Shown here: piece after piece, positions 8,170 to 15,885 of the stretch
How positions within the stretch are numbered: the first letter of the stretch is position 1
How the letters are laid out: each line of letters starts with the position of its first letter
Assembly (NCBI GenBank): GCA_002423435.1
Contig: DIWE01000037.1
Location: 38,677-102,676, forward strand
Length of the DNA: 64,000 bases
From: Clostridiales bacterium UBA6114
GTDB lineage: Bacteria; Bacillota; Clostridia; Oscillospirales; Butyricicoccaceae
Reading direction: 5' to 3'
Translations under genes and position numbers: made by a program
The notes under the pieces: model-generated
Database searches by the model: none
What the model was told of the DNA's origin: nothing
The model's input: the letters and a program-made list of their open reading frames with translations, nothing else

Positions 8170-9195
8170 CTAATTGCATTTCAAGAGTATTTTCGGGTAG
8201 ATGGATTTATGGAACATCTCGATGGCATCCATGCCGTCGGTCAGATCGTAGATTTTCCCGATGATTTTGTCTGTCTGCAGGCGCGGCATAAGGTTGATTG
8301 CGCGGGGGACGATATCCGGATTTGTAAAGACGGTCTGGATGCGCCCCTCCTTCATATAAAGCTCGTGGAGGTTCAGAGGCATCTCGTAGTCGGGCGGAAA
8401 CACCGCAAAATATGTAACGGTGCCGCATTTGGCCATCAGCTTCAAACAGGGGGGCGCGGCGGATCTGACGCCGGATACTTCAAAAATATGGTCGAAGCCC
8501 TTGCCTCCGGTGATCTCTTTGCCCCGTTTCACCAGATCCTCGTTTATCGGGTCAACGGCGAACTGAGCGCCCATTGCCAAAGCGTTTTCCCTCTTTTGGG
8601 CAACCGGGTCGGAGACGGTAATCTTTGCCGCCCCCGAGTGAATGACCATGTCGAGCAAAATGGAGCCGATACCGCCCACGCCGGATACCATTACGGTCTG
8701 CCCGTGACGGATGGGCGACAGGTCCATGGCGCGAATCGTGCATACCGACGGTTCCACAAGCGCGTAAGCGCGCAGGTCGGCGTTGTCGGGAAGCTTAAAA
8801 GCGCCGGTCGAGGGTACGACCGCATACTGCGCAAAGGTAGGCCTGACGACCGCGTTCATACAGTACTGCGGAATGCCGCTTTTGCAGTTGTCGCACTGCC
8901 CGCAGGGAGAACCGGGAAACAGCACCACCTTGTCCCCGACCTTCAGACCGCTTTTTTCCGCGCCTTCGCCCATTTCCACAATCTCGCCGGAAGCCTCATG
9001 TCCCAAGCCCTGGCCGCCTTCCCGCATCACGGCGTTCATCACCCCCATGGACACCATGTGCATATCGGTGGCACAGAGCGCCGAGTAGGCGATTTTCACC
9101 TTTACGGTGCCCGGCTTTACTTCCGGGACCGGTACGTCCCGCAAAAGCTCGATTTTGTTCGGACCGGTCCACCAGATCGCATTCATTGTTGCCAT
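8170..9195 (-). CDS. Zinc-dependent alcohol/polyol dehydrogenase, 341 aa
   Basis: First gene of the minus-strand catabolic cluster. MDR motifs: ALCATDMHM, GLGHEASGEIVEMG, structural zinc cysteines in CGQCDNCKSGIPQYC, and a nucleotide-binding SGVGGIGSILLD near residue 170. The start at 9195 is set by GAGGAGG 8 nt upstream; the longer reading frame to 9315 has no ribosome site. It is divergent from the AraC-type regulator at 9583, which probably controls it. Confidence 0.9.
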   Translation of the reverse strand: MATMNAIWWTGPNKIELLRDVPVPEVKPGTVKVKIAYSALCATDMHMVSMGVMNAVMREGGQGLGHEASGEIVEMGEGAEKSGLKVGDKVVLFPGSPCGQCDNCKSGIPQYCMNAVVRPTFAQYAVVPSTGAFKLPDNADLRAYALVEPSVCTIRAMDLSPIRHGQTVMVSGVGGIGSILLDMVIHSGAAKITVSDPVAQKRENALAMGAQFAVDPINEDLVKRGKEITGGKGFDHIFEVSGVRSAAPPCLKLMAKCGTVTYFAVFPPDYEMPLNLHELYMKEGRIQTVFTNPDIVPRAINLMPRLQTDKIIGKIYDLTDGMDAIEMFHKSIYPKILLKCN

Positions 9196-9582
9196 AAAAC
9201 TACCTCCTCTTGATTTGATACGCTTACCCAGGCCGTGCGCACGCCTCATGCTCAATAGAAAAACGCCGCATTCAGACTCATGCGGCACGGATTTTAAACA
9301 GAAAATCGGGTTCACTGCGTTTTATTGGATTGACCGGATACTGCTTTCCTATGATAACAAACGGATACTCGGCCGACCAGTATTCATTAGGACATTATTC
9401 ATGAATTAGATGGCATAATTTAAATTAATTTTGTAAAAATTCTATATTGCATATTGATTTGCTGTTCGATTTAATCCATAAATATCCAGCAAATATCTGG
9501 AAGATGTTGCGCCGTTATAGTATAATGTCGCTTGGAGCAGGATTGAGCCGGGTTCAAGGCTAGAGAAGGGAGTCTGCGTATC
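9196..9582. promoter_or_regulatory. Divergent intergenic control region between dehydrogenase operon and AraC gene
   Basis: AT-rich DNA without a gene. On the + strand a good -10 TATAAT is at 9521-9526 for the AraC gene (poor -35). Just upstream is a perfect palindrome TCCAG-N7-CTGGA at 9485-9501, a candidate binding site for the AraC protein. AT-rich tracts around 9410-9460 probably hold the minus-strand operon promoter, but no convincing -35/-10 pair was found. Confidence 0.5.
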
Positions 9583-10515
9583 ATGTACGAGATGATACAT
9601 AGGTTACGGGGATTCAGCTACAAACTGCCTCTGTTGTCGGCGTATTTGGCGGTAAGCGACATCAATTGCTGCGATAATGCCGATTTCGAGGTGCCTCATG
9701 CCCATCATTTTGGGGAGATTTACTGCGGCCTGCAGGGAACCGCCGTGATTAATGTAAACGGCATGGAACGTGTGCTTACGGAAGGGAATTTGCTGTATGT
9801 GGGACCTTCGGCCATCCATCACTGTGTTTTTAATCCATTGGCACACTGTTCCTTTTTTGTCCTCTCCTTCAAGCTGGAATGCCGTTCCGATCTGGAGGGG
9901 GTAAAACAGGAATACATAGAGGATGAAGAAGTTTTATTAAAAAACATGCTCTCGCACTCCTGCCTGCATACCCAGGATTTCTGCGGCTGCCGCAATGAAG
10001 TAGACATGCTTTGCAGGGAGCTCGCAAACGGGCGTATGGGCGGGCTCGTCAAGATCCGAAATTATGTCGCAAACTTTTTTATCTCCGCGATACAGTCCTT
10101 CTCCAAAATCAATAAGCGTTCCGATTTTGAAGAGCTGATCCAAAGCGAAGGGATCTTAAACAAAGCGGTGAGAATTGCCGATTACATGTGGCGAAACTGT
10201 GCGCAGGATCTTACCATCAAGTCGGTCGCACGCGCCTTAAACTATTCTCCGCGCCATGTGCAGCGCATTATCTCGGATTACTTCTGCATCAGTTTTTTCG
10301 AGCTCCTGATTCAATATCGCCTGGGACAAGCGGAAAACATGCTCCGCTACACAGACGATTCCCTTGAACTGGTGGGAGAGCGGGCCGGTTTCCGCAACGC
10401 GCAGGGCTTGCGCCGCTGCTTTAAGGCGCATCTCAGCATAACCCCCTCCGAATACCGCCGCAAGGCACATTCCTCCGCTTTGCCCCGGATTTCCCCGCTC
10501 GACTTGTCGAAATAG
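9583..10515 (+). CDS. AraC-family transcriptional regulator with cupin sensor domain, 310 aa
   Basis: The N-terminal part has an AraC-type cupin pattern (FEVPHAHHFGEIYCGLQG, then GNLLYVGPSAIHHCVF), which usually binds a sugar-like ligand. The C-terminal ~100 residues carry two helix-turn-helix units (LTIKSVARALNYSPRHVQRII and LELVGERAGFRNAQGLRRCFKA, followed by ITPSEYRR), the AraC signature. It is transcribed divergently from the dehydrogenase/transketolase operon, the normal position of a local activator. The effector is presumably the substrate of that pathway. Confidence 0.92.
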   Translation: MYEMIHRLRGFSYKLPLLSAYLAVSDINCCDNADFEVPHAHHFGEIYCGLQGTAVINVNGMERVLTEGNLLYVGPSAIHHCVFNPLAHCSFFVLSFKLECRSDLEGVKQEYIEDEEVLLKNMLSHSCLHTQDFCGCRNEVDMLCRELANGRMGGLVKIRNYVANFFISAIQSFSKINKRSDFEELIQSEGILNKAVRIADYMWRNCAQDLTIKSVARALNYSPRHVQRIISDYFCISFFELLIQYRLGQAENMLRYTDDSLELVGERAGFRNAQGLRRCFKAHLSITPSEYRRKAHSSALPRISPLDLSK

Positions 10516-10597
10516 GCATATCAGGTCTGAGGCAACGGGTTTATATGTCTTGGAGGAAAGAGAAACGGAAGGGATTCGGACGCGTTTATCTCCATTT

Positions 10598-10669
10598 AGC
10601 GCCATGGCCAAGAGGTAAGGCAAGGGCCTTAAAAGTCCTCACTCCCCAGTTCAAATTTGGGTGGCGCCT
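10598..10669 (+). tRNA. Altered tRNA-Cys copy with anticodon UAA (functional variant or pseudo-tRNA)
   Basis: It aligns to the tRNA-Cys at 98-172 with 7 differences in 72 nt. The anticodon loop is CTTAAAA, giving anticodon UAA (10630-10632), which would read the Leu codon UUA. In the anticodon stem U31-A39 has become C-G and a further G-C has become G-U, so pairing is kept. The T-stem change gives G-U. Only position 1 (G to A, facing C72) breaks a pair. Discriminator U73 is retained, but CCA is not encoded (CTT follows). The D-arm and variable loop are unchanged, so the body remains Cys-like and lacks the long variable arm of tRNA-Leu. Confidence 0.7.
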
Positions 10670-10678
10670 CTTTGAAAG

Positions 10679-10707
10679 CTGCCGATTACCGTCGGCAGTT
10701 TTTTTAT
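10679..10707 (+). terminator. Rho-independent terminator after the altered tRNA
   Basis: CTGCCGA (10679-10685) pairs with TCGGCAG (10692-10698), followed by TTTTTTTATTTTT. Its position matches the terminator of the parental tRNA-Cys, so the duplicated segment includes its own transcription end. Confidence 0.85.
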
Positions 10708-10861
10708 TTTTGCATGCCGGCGGTTTTCGGGCTTCTGGCTTTTATCGCGCTTTCAGATTTTGGAATTGCGGAAAGCAGAAATTTATACTATCCTTAAAGG
10801 GAACGTGCAAAAAATTAACCGACATGATCAGGAGGCGACCCGAAACAGGGGATACGAAAAT

Positions 10862-11764
10862 ATGAAATTAAAACCGTTCTTGAAATTTTCCGCGTTCGGG
10901 ATCGGCACGATCCTGTTTAAATGGAAAAAACCGATCCTTGGAACAATTATTCTGACCGATCGGTGCAACCTTTCGTGCAGGCATTGCGCGGTCAATAACA
11001 TCACATCGGTGATTTACCCTTATTCCCAGATAAAACACGAGATGCGGCTTTTGTACAACGAGGGGATCCGGATCTTGTTCTTCTGCGGCGGCGAAACGTT
11101 TCTGTGGGAGAGCGAGGGCAAGACACTGAGAGATCTGGTGACGCAAGCGAAGGAAATGGGCTTTCTGATCGTCAACGTGGTGACCAACGGCACCTTCCCC
11201 CTGGATCTGCCGGAGGCCGACCTCGTTCTTTTAAGTCTGGACGGCGGAAGAGAAAAGCACAACCTGATCAGAGGCGATACATACGACCGGATTCTTGAAA
11301 ATATCCGCGGCGCCGCGTCCTCCAACATCTGTCTTTACATGGCGGTCAACAGGCTCAACAAAACGGATATTGCCGAGGTCTGTACGGTAGCCCGAGACGA
11401 GCCCAATGTCAGGGCGGTGTCCTTCAATTTTCATACCCCGTATCCGGGCACGGAGCAGCTTTCGCTGACGGTTCCGGAAAAACAGGAATGCTGTGATCAG
11501 ATCGCTGCTTTGATGCGGCGGGGTTTTCCGGTGTTCAACTTAAAAAGCGCATTTCCATATATTGTACAAAACCGCTTCCCCACGCCCTGCCGCCAATGCG
11601 TCGTCATGGAAAACGGAAAACAGTCCGTTTGCGGCAGATGCATTGACGTCGACGGGCTGTGCGCCCAGTGCGGCTATTTTTTTGCGGCGGAGTACGCCCT
11701 TGTATTTCAGGGCAACCTGAAAGTGATTTTCGATATGCTGACCACTTATTTGAGATACATATAG
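10862..11764 (+). CDS. Radical SAM protein with C-terminal cysteine cluster, 300 aa
   Basis: The 4Fe-4S/SAM motif CNLSCRHC is near residue 38, followed by the GGE SAM-binding motif in FFCGGETFLW and a beta-strand VVTNGTFPLDL. The C-terminal ~55 residues carry at least six cysteines (CRQC, CGRC, CAQCGYFF), suggesting an auxiliary Fe-S cluster, though not a textbook SPASM spacing. ATG 10862 is preferred (AGGGG about 10 nt upstream, hydrophobic N-terminus MKLKPFLKFSAFG). It is followed after 8 bp by a HemN-like radical SAM gene, so the two form an operon. The substrate is not recognisable; no precursor peptide was found nearby. Confidence 0.85.
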   Translation: MKLKPFLKFSAFGIGTILFKWKKPILGTIILTDRCNLSCRHCAVNNITSVIYPYSQIKHEMRLLYNEGIRILFFCGGETFLWESEGKTLRDLVTQAKEMGFLIVNVVTNGTFPLDLPEADLVLLSLDGGREKHNLIRGDTYDRILENIRGAASSNICLYMAVNRLNKTDIAEVCTVARDEPNVRAVSFNFHTPYPGTEQLSLTVPEKQECCDQIAALMRRGFPVFNLKSAFPYIVQNRFPTPCRQCVVMENGKQSVCGRCIDVDGLCAQCGYFFAAEYALVFQGNLKVIFDMLTTYLRYI

Positions 11765-11772
11765 GAGAAGCA

Positions 11773-13026
11773 ATGCGACTGACATCGTTCATGAGAATAT
11801 GGCTGACAAGATCGTTTCAGCCGTTTCATTTTACAAGTTCATATTCAAATCGGCTTGCCTTTGAAGACCTCGAGAAGCTGGGGCTTTATGTGCATATCCC
11901 GTTTTGCAGGAGCCTTTGCTCCTTTTGCCCGTACTGCAAGGTAGCTTACGACGGGGAAACCGCGCGAAAATATAAAGACGCGCTGATCAGGGAAATCGAG
12001 TTGGTCGGGGAAACGATCGAGAAGCCGAAGGAGGTCACGAGCCTCTATTTCGGAGGGGGAACCCCGGCGCTGATGGCCGATGATCTTGCGCTCATCATCC
12101 GCCGGCTTAAAAAATATTTTCGCATCCGCGGAGGGATCGGGGTGGAGCTGCACCCCGACGACATCGATGAGCGGACGCTTGATAAGCTCAAGGAGGCCGG
12201 CGTGACGATGGTCAGCGTCGGTGTCCAGTCCTTTGATCCCGACTGCCTGTCCGCGATCGGCAGGAACGACCGCGATTTTGCCGAAGCCTTCCGGCTTATT
12301 CGAACCGCCGGTTTTGACGTCGTCGATGTCGATCTGATTTTTGCGCTCCCCGGCCAGACGGAGCAAAGCCTGCTTGCGGATATCGAAAAGGCTTTTTCAA
12401 GCGGGGCGACGCAGGTTTCGACCTACCCGTTCATCGATTTTACCTTTGCCGACAACCGGTATAAGCCGCTGCCGGAGGGGGTAAAGAAAAAAATGCTCGG
12501 GGCAATCGCGGCCTACTGCGAAAAAACGGGCCGCGAGAGGACCTCCGTCTGGACCTTTGCCGAAAAAAACACCGGAAAATATTCGTCCGTCACAAGGGAC
12601 AATTTCCTCGGGTTCGGCGTGTCCGCGGCCACTTTGCTTAAAGAGCAGTTTAAGATCAATACCTTTTCCATTGAGGGCTATATCGACAGGGTTGAAAACA
12701 ACAGCCTGCCGACCTCCCTGACACTGAACTTTTCCTTAAGACAGCGGGCGGTTTACGATCTGTTCTGGAGCGCCTATTCCATGCGGATCAGCCCGGATAA
12801 ATTTAAAGCTTCCTTCGGCGTCCTGCTTTCAAAATTATTCGGCCTCGAGCTTTGGCTTTGCAGGGTGCTCGGCCTTTTGAAAAGGGAAGAGGGGGAATTT
12901 CACCTTACGAACAAAGGGGCGTATCTCTATCACTATATCGAGCAGGCATATACCACCGTATACATCGACAGGATGTGGAATGTTTCGCGAAACATTCCGT
13001 TTCCCGAAAAAATCGTGTTGAAATAA
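11773..13026 (+). CDS. HemN/HemW-like radical SAM protein, 417 aa
   Basis: The motif YVHIPFCRSLCSFCPYC contains the CxxxCxxC cluster of coproporphyrinogen-dehydrogenase-like enzymes (HemN, HemW and relatives). SLYFGGGTPALM is the GGGTP SAM-binding motif, and VSVGVQSFDPDCLSAIGR with DLIFALPGQTE is typical of the family. ATG 11773 follows AGGAGAAG directly; the longer frame to 11659 overlaps the upstream gene and is rejected. The C-terminal region (after ~300) differs from classical HemN and ends in a basic, aromatic tail. It is probably not the housekeeping heme enzyme, because it is paired with a second radical SAM gene. The actual reaction is unknown. Confidence 0.85.
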   Translation: MRLTSFMRIWLTRSFQPFHFTSSYSNRLAFEDLEKLGLYVHIPFCRSLCSFCPYCKVAYDGETARKYKDALIREIELVGETIEKPKEVTSLYFGGGTPALMADDLALIIRRLKKYFRIRGGIGVELHPDDIDERTLDKLKEAGVTMVSVGVQSFDPDCLSAIGRNDRDFAEAFRLIRTAGFDVVDVDLIFALPGQTEQSLLADIEKAFSSGATQVSTYPFIDFTFADNRYKPLPEGVKKKMLGAIAAYCEKTGRERTSVWTFAEKNTGKYSSVTRDNFLGFGVSAATLLKEQFKINTFSIEGYIDRVENNSLPTSLTLNFSLRQRAVYDLFWSAYSMRISPDKFKASFGVLLSKLFGLELWLCRVLGLLKREEGEFHLTNKGAYLYHYIEQAYTTVYIDRMWNVSRNIPFPEKIVLK

Positions 13027-13034
13027 GCAACATA

Positions 13035-13075
13035 AATAAAAGGAGCCGTCTTTACAAACGACTCCTTTTATTAAA
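13035..13075 (+). terminator. Rho-independent terminator of the radical SAM operon
   Basis: TAAAAGGAG...CGT pairs with ACGACTCCTTTTA (one mismatch) around a short loop, giving an A-rich/T-rich bidirectional terminator. It also lies just beyond the stop of the small minus-strand gene at 13085. Confidence 0.85.
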
Positions 13076-13084
13076 ATATAAAAC

Positions 13085-13237
13085 TTATGGAATGGGATTT
13101 TCCGTGCTTTGCCGGGCAATCTCATTTTGCTGGTATACCTCGATGGCGACGATCAGCGTGAGGATTGCGCCGCCGATCCAGAAAAGGGAGGCGACAATTC
13201 TCATGATGTCTATTCTTCTGTCGGCCTCATTCGGCAT
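13085..13237 (-). CDS. Small single-span membrane protein, 50 aa
   Basis: A short gene. The ATG at 13237 follows AAGGGAG with good spacing. The product has a charged N-terminus (MPNEADRRIDIMR), one hydrophobic helix (about residues 14-33, IVASLFWIGGAILTLIVAIE) and a polar tail. A transmembrane segment plus a ribosome site and a flanking terminator make it a credible gene. It lies alone between the radical SAM operon (convergent) and an HD-domain gene (same strand). No family recognised. Confidence 0.6.
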   Translation of the reverse strand: MPNEADRRIDIMRIVASLFWIGGAILTLIVAIEVYQQNEIARQSTENPIP

Positions 13238-13385
13238 ATATATCTCCCTTTCCGGAACTTTTGGCAGTCGGACTATTGTGAATTTATCCCCTTGGCGGCC
13301 GCAATGAAATTATATGCGCCGGGTAAAGCCGATATTTCAAAAAGCTCCGGGAAATCCCGGAGCTCTGCATGAATTTATGGGAAAG

Positions 13386-13880
13386 TTAACCTCCGGCGCA
13401 GGGATACATGGAGAATGCGAGCCTACGCCCGCTGTCCGTTTTGAAATATTTTGCGACGGCGCTTTTTGTGGCGGCAGGCTCCATTTGATCCTCATAGATG
13501 TTGACCAAAAAATCCGCTTCCACAAGCAGCTGAAAATCCTTCCCGTCGATCTTAGCATAACTGTGGTGGTTTCCGATCAGATGCAGGATGCGCGCATGCT
13601 CCCGCTCCGGCACGCCGCACTTTAATAGAATCTCCCGCGCGACCGGAGGCCCTTCGATTTCCTGGTATTTGCCGGCGCTTGAGTGGTATTTCCGCTCCGC
13701 TTCCCTGATGCCGATATCGTGGAGCAAGGCGGCAAGCGAAAGCGTATAGAGCTCGCCCGAAGAAAGTCCCTCCTGCGCGCCGAGCAGGGACGCGAATGCG
13801 TGCACCTTGAGCGCGTGGTTTATGCGTCGCACGTCCGCGCCGAAGTAGGAGATCATCTCCGCCATGACTGCCTTTTCCAT
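13386..13880 (-). CDS. HD-domain phosphohydrolase, 164 aa
   Basis: Metal-dependent phosphohydrolase of the HD superfamily. The conserved pattern is visible as VHAFASLLG (first His), ALLHDIGIREAE (the HD pair), a later HLIGNHH and EADFLVNIYED (distal Asp). GGAGG lies about 8 nt before the ATG. Substrates in this family range from nucleotides to nucleotide second messengers, so no specific role can be assigned. It is followed in the same direction by a small membrane protein and preceded by a zinc-ribbon gene. Confidence 0.85.
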   Translation of the reverse strand: MEKAVMAEMISYFGADVRRINHALKVHAFASLLGAQEGLSSGELYTLSLAALLHDIGIREAERKYHSSAGKYQEIEGPPVAREILLKCGVPEREHARILHLIGNHHSYAKIDGKDFQLLVEADFLVNIYEDQMEPAATKSAVAKYFKTDSGRRLAFSMYPCAGG

Positions 13881-13916
13881 ATTTCATCCTCCGACTTTTA
13901 TAATTTTTATGCGTCC

Positions 13917-14291
13917 TTAACGTACGGAGGCCCCGCACCTCGAACAGAAATTCGCGCCAAAAGGGAGCTCGGCGCCGCAGCGCGGGCAAAAACCCGTAAA
14001 ACCGGAAGACCCGGAGACTTTATGAAGGCGCGAGGGATCGATCGTCTTCTTTTCGCCCCTTTCAAACGCCGCCCCTTCCTCGCGGTCAAGCTCGAAAACC
14101 GACGAGCAGCAGGGCATGGTCACGAGATAGCGCCGGTTCCATTTGAAGGTCGGGATAAAGAACAGATGAAGCGTCTCGTACAAAACGGATACGTGCATGC
14201 TTGAATACGCGCCGCAGCCCGGGCAAACGACGTTTGGCACGCTGCCTAGGTCCTTTGATTTTGTGTTGATTCCCGAAACAAAGAAAAACAT
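13917..14291 (-). CDS. Zinc-ribbon protein, 124 aa
   Basis: Two cysteine knuckle pairs are visible: VVCPGCGAY near the N-terminus and CPRCGAELPFGANFCSRCG at the C-terminus, the common bacterial zinc-ribbon pattern. Between them lies an aromatic region (LHLFFIPTFKWNRRYLVTMPCC) with a further CC pair. ATG 14291 (AGGTG 6 nt upstream) is preferred to the GTG at 14300. Similar short proteins are widespread in Clostridia with unknown function. Confidence 0.8.
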   Translation of the reverse strand: MFFFVSGINTKSKDLGSVPNVVCPGCGAYSSMHVSVLYETLHLFFIPTFKWNRRYLVTMPCCSSVFELDREEGAAFERGEKKTIDPSRLHKVSGSSGFTGFCPRCGAELPFGANFCSRCGASVR

Positions 14292-14393
14292 AGGATTCAC
14301 CTGCCGTCATAGGATTCGGATATACTTTTTACATATTATAATACGAACCGGGAACAATTCATAGTATCTCGTTTCAAAGAAAGAAAAACCGCC

Positions 14394-14615
14394 GGATACT
14401 CTTCCAGGGGGTATCCGATACCCCCTGGATATTCGGCCCGAAATCGAAGATTTCTGGCCGAAATACCCCCGGTTTCGCGCGCGAATCGCGCGGGTCGAGG
14501 TGTTTTTTCGGTAAATAAATTACCAAAAAAACAAATTGATTCGGTTTTTTGAAAAAATGGTCACGTCTACGCAACACATTTTTTCAAAAAAGACGTAACA
14601 CTTACTTTATCTACA
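14394..14615 (+). repeat. Dispersed multi-hairpin repeat, copy A
   Basis: Same element as 19059-19331 and 51609-51869 (the latter inverted). Consecutive hairpins: CCAGGGGGTATC/GATACCCCCTGG; GAAATC-gaa-GATTTC inside GGCC/GGCC; GCGCG-cgaat-CGCGC; GGTAA-ataaa-TTACC; and a 15-bp perfect stem TTTTTTGAAAAAATG/CATTTTTTCAAAAAA closing a 17-nt loop that begins GTCACG. Copy A lacks the CAACAAATA/TATTTGTTG hairpin found in B and C. No ORF. Its right end abuts the terminator hairpin at 14617. Confidence 0.85.
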
Positions 14616-14616
14616 G

Positions 14617-14650
14617 CTTGAAAGCAGGGCTTAAAAAGCCCTGCTTTCGG
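14617..14650 (-). terminator. Hairpin terminator of the M23 peptidase gene, abutting repeat copy A
   Basis: GAAAGCAGGGCTT pairs with AAGCCCTGCTTTC around a short loop, just past the stop at 14667 on the minus strand. The expected T-run on the minus-strand side is replaced by the repeat end, suggesting the repeat inserted right at the terminator. Confidence 0.7.
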
Positions 14651-14666
14651 AATTCAGACTAGTTTG

Positions 14667-15590
14667 TTAGCGGGAAACGTAGCCGAGCGGGTTTACCGGG
14701 GTGCTTTCGGAATTAGGGACGCATGTCCCGCTTGAGTGTCTGATCCGCACCTCGAAGTGCAGATGGATGCCGGTCGCGTTTCCCGATTTCCCCATGTACC
14801 CTATGGTCTGCCCGGCGCTGACCGTGCTTCCGGCGGAAACCGACGGCGCGCTCTTTAGATGCGCGTACCTCGTCTGGATATACTGCCCGTTTACGTAAGA
14901 ATTGATGTAAACGACATAGCCGTAGCCGCTGAGGCTGCCGGAATAGACCACCGTGCCCGGCGCCGCGGCCACGATCCTGTCGCCCGCGACGCCCTGTGTG
15001 GAGGGCGAGATGTCAATGCCCAGATGCGAGCCGCTGACAAAGTTCTGGACGAGCGTTGCGCTTGCGGGCACAGGCCAAGTCATGCTCGAACCGGCCGTTT
15101 TCAAATAAGCCGAGCTTACGAAGCCCAGCTGCGTTCCGACATAAAGGATTCTGCTCCAGCCGTTGGACGACGAAAGCACGACGACGACCTTGCCGTTTGT
15201 AAGCCGCCCCTTTGCAGCGTAGGATGTGCCCGCTCCCGTCCGGACGTTTAAATACCCTGAAGACAGGCTGACTGTGGCCGTGGTTGTTCCCGATACCTTT
15301 TTTATGTAGGTCGCGGAAACGTAACCGTATTTCCCGGAGGCGTATTCCACCCTCCAGAAGCTGCCCGATGCCGAAATCAGGGTCACATAAGCGCCCTTCG
15401 GCAGCCGTGTCAGAATCGCGGAGCTGGTGCTCGCGGCCGACCGTACGTTTAGCGAGCCAGAGCTGACGTTTACAATGCCCGCGCTCGAAGTCGACGTTGC
15501 CGCCTCGGCGCCGGGTGTTATGGCCAGAACGGCCAGCATTACGACCATTCCCATCATCAAGGCCGCCATCTTCTGAAATTTCTTCTTCAT
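14667..15590 (-). CDS. Secreted SH3-domain M23 (LytM) peptidase, 307 aa
   Basis: An exported cell-wall hydrolase or wall-binding protein. It has a signal peptide (MKKKFQKMAALMMGMVVMLAVLAI... cleaved near AEA at about residue 30), then two bacterial SH3 repeats (VSSGSLNVRSAAS and LSSGYLNVRTGAG blocks), then an M23 domain with SHLGIDIS (zinc His/Asp) and IHLHFEVRI (HxH). All expected metal ligands are visible. AAGGAGG precedes the ATG. Such enzymes cleave peptidoglycan cross-links during growth or sporulation; which is not evident here. Confidence 0.92.
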   Translation of the reverse strand: MKKKFQKMAALMMGMVVMLAVLAITPGAEAATSTSSAGIVNVSSGSLNVRSAASTSSAILTRLPKGAYVTLISASGSFWRVEYASGKYGYVSATYIKKVSGTTTATVSLSSGYLNVRTGAGTSYAAKGRLTNGKVVVVLSSSNGWSRILYVGTQLGFVSSAYLKTAGSSMTWPVPASATLVQNFVSGSHLGIDISPSTQGVAGDRIVAAAPGTVVYSGSLSGYGYVVYINSYVNGQYIQTRYAHLKSAPSVSAGSTVSAGQTIGYMGKSGNATGIHLHFEVRIRHSSGTCVPNSESTPVNPLGYVSR

Positions 15591-15774
15591 TTAGGACCTC
15601 CTTATAGGTAATGCTGCTGGTTGATATGCATAGGGCGAGGGAAATTTAACTTTCCTCGCCCCAACACCAGTACTATAAGGGTAACCGAACAAACACGCCG
15701 AAGTCAAATGTAAGTTATTCCATGTAATTGCGTGCAGGTTGTTTAAAAACGGGTGAAGAGCTGTGCAGGCAAGC

Positions 15775-15803
15775 TTGCAAGAATGCCGTTGATGCTGTAT
15801 AAT
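15775..15803 (+). promoter_or_regulatory. Sigma-A-type promoter for glycerate kinase
   Basis: TTGCAA (15775-15780), 17-bp spacer, TATAAT (15798-15803), about 80 bp upstream of the start codon. The rest of 15591-15774 shows no gene or clear motif. Confidence 0.75.
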
Positions 15804-15885
15804 ACGGTGTGTCGCCCGGTCATAAAAGGACGGCCGGCCGCGCCGCAATCCCATACAATCTGACAGTGGAACGGAGCAGTGCTTT

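Noticed and set aside
10598..10669. First read as an ochre-suppressor tRNA (anticodon UUA)
   Set aside because: Aligning the loop base by base to the intact copy (CTGCAAA vs CTTAAAA) places the anticodon as UAA, which reads UUA (Leu), not a stop codon.
98..10669. tRNA-Cys copies as attL/attR of an integrative element
   Set aside because: No integrase or mobility gene is in the segment, and the entire tRNA plus flanks is duplicated instead of only its 3' end; kept only as a weaker island hypothesis.
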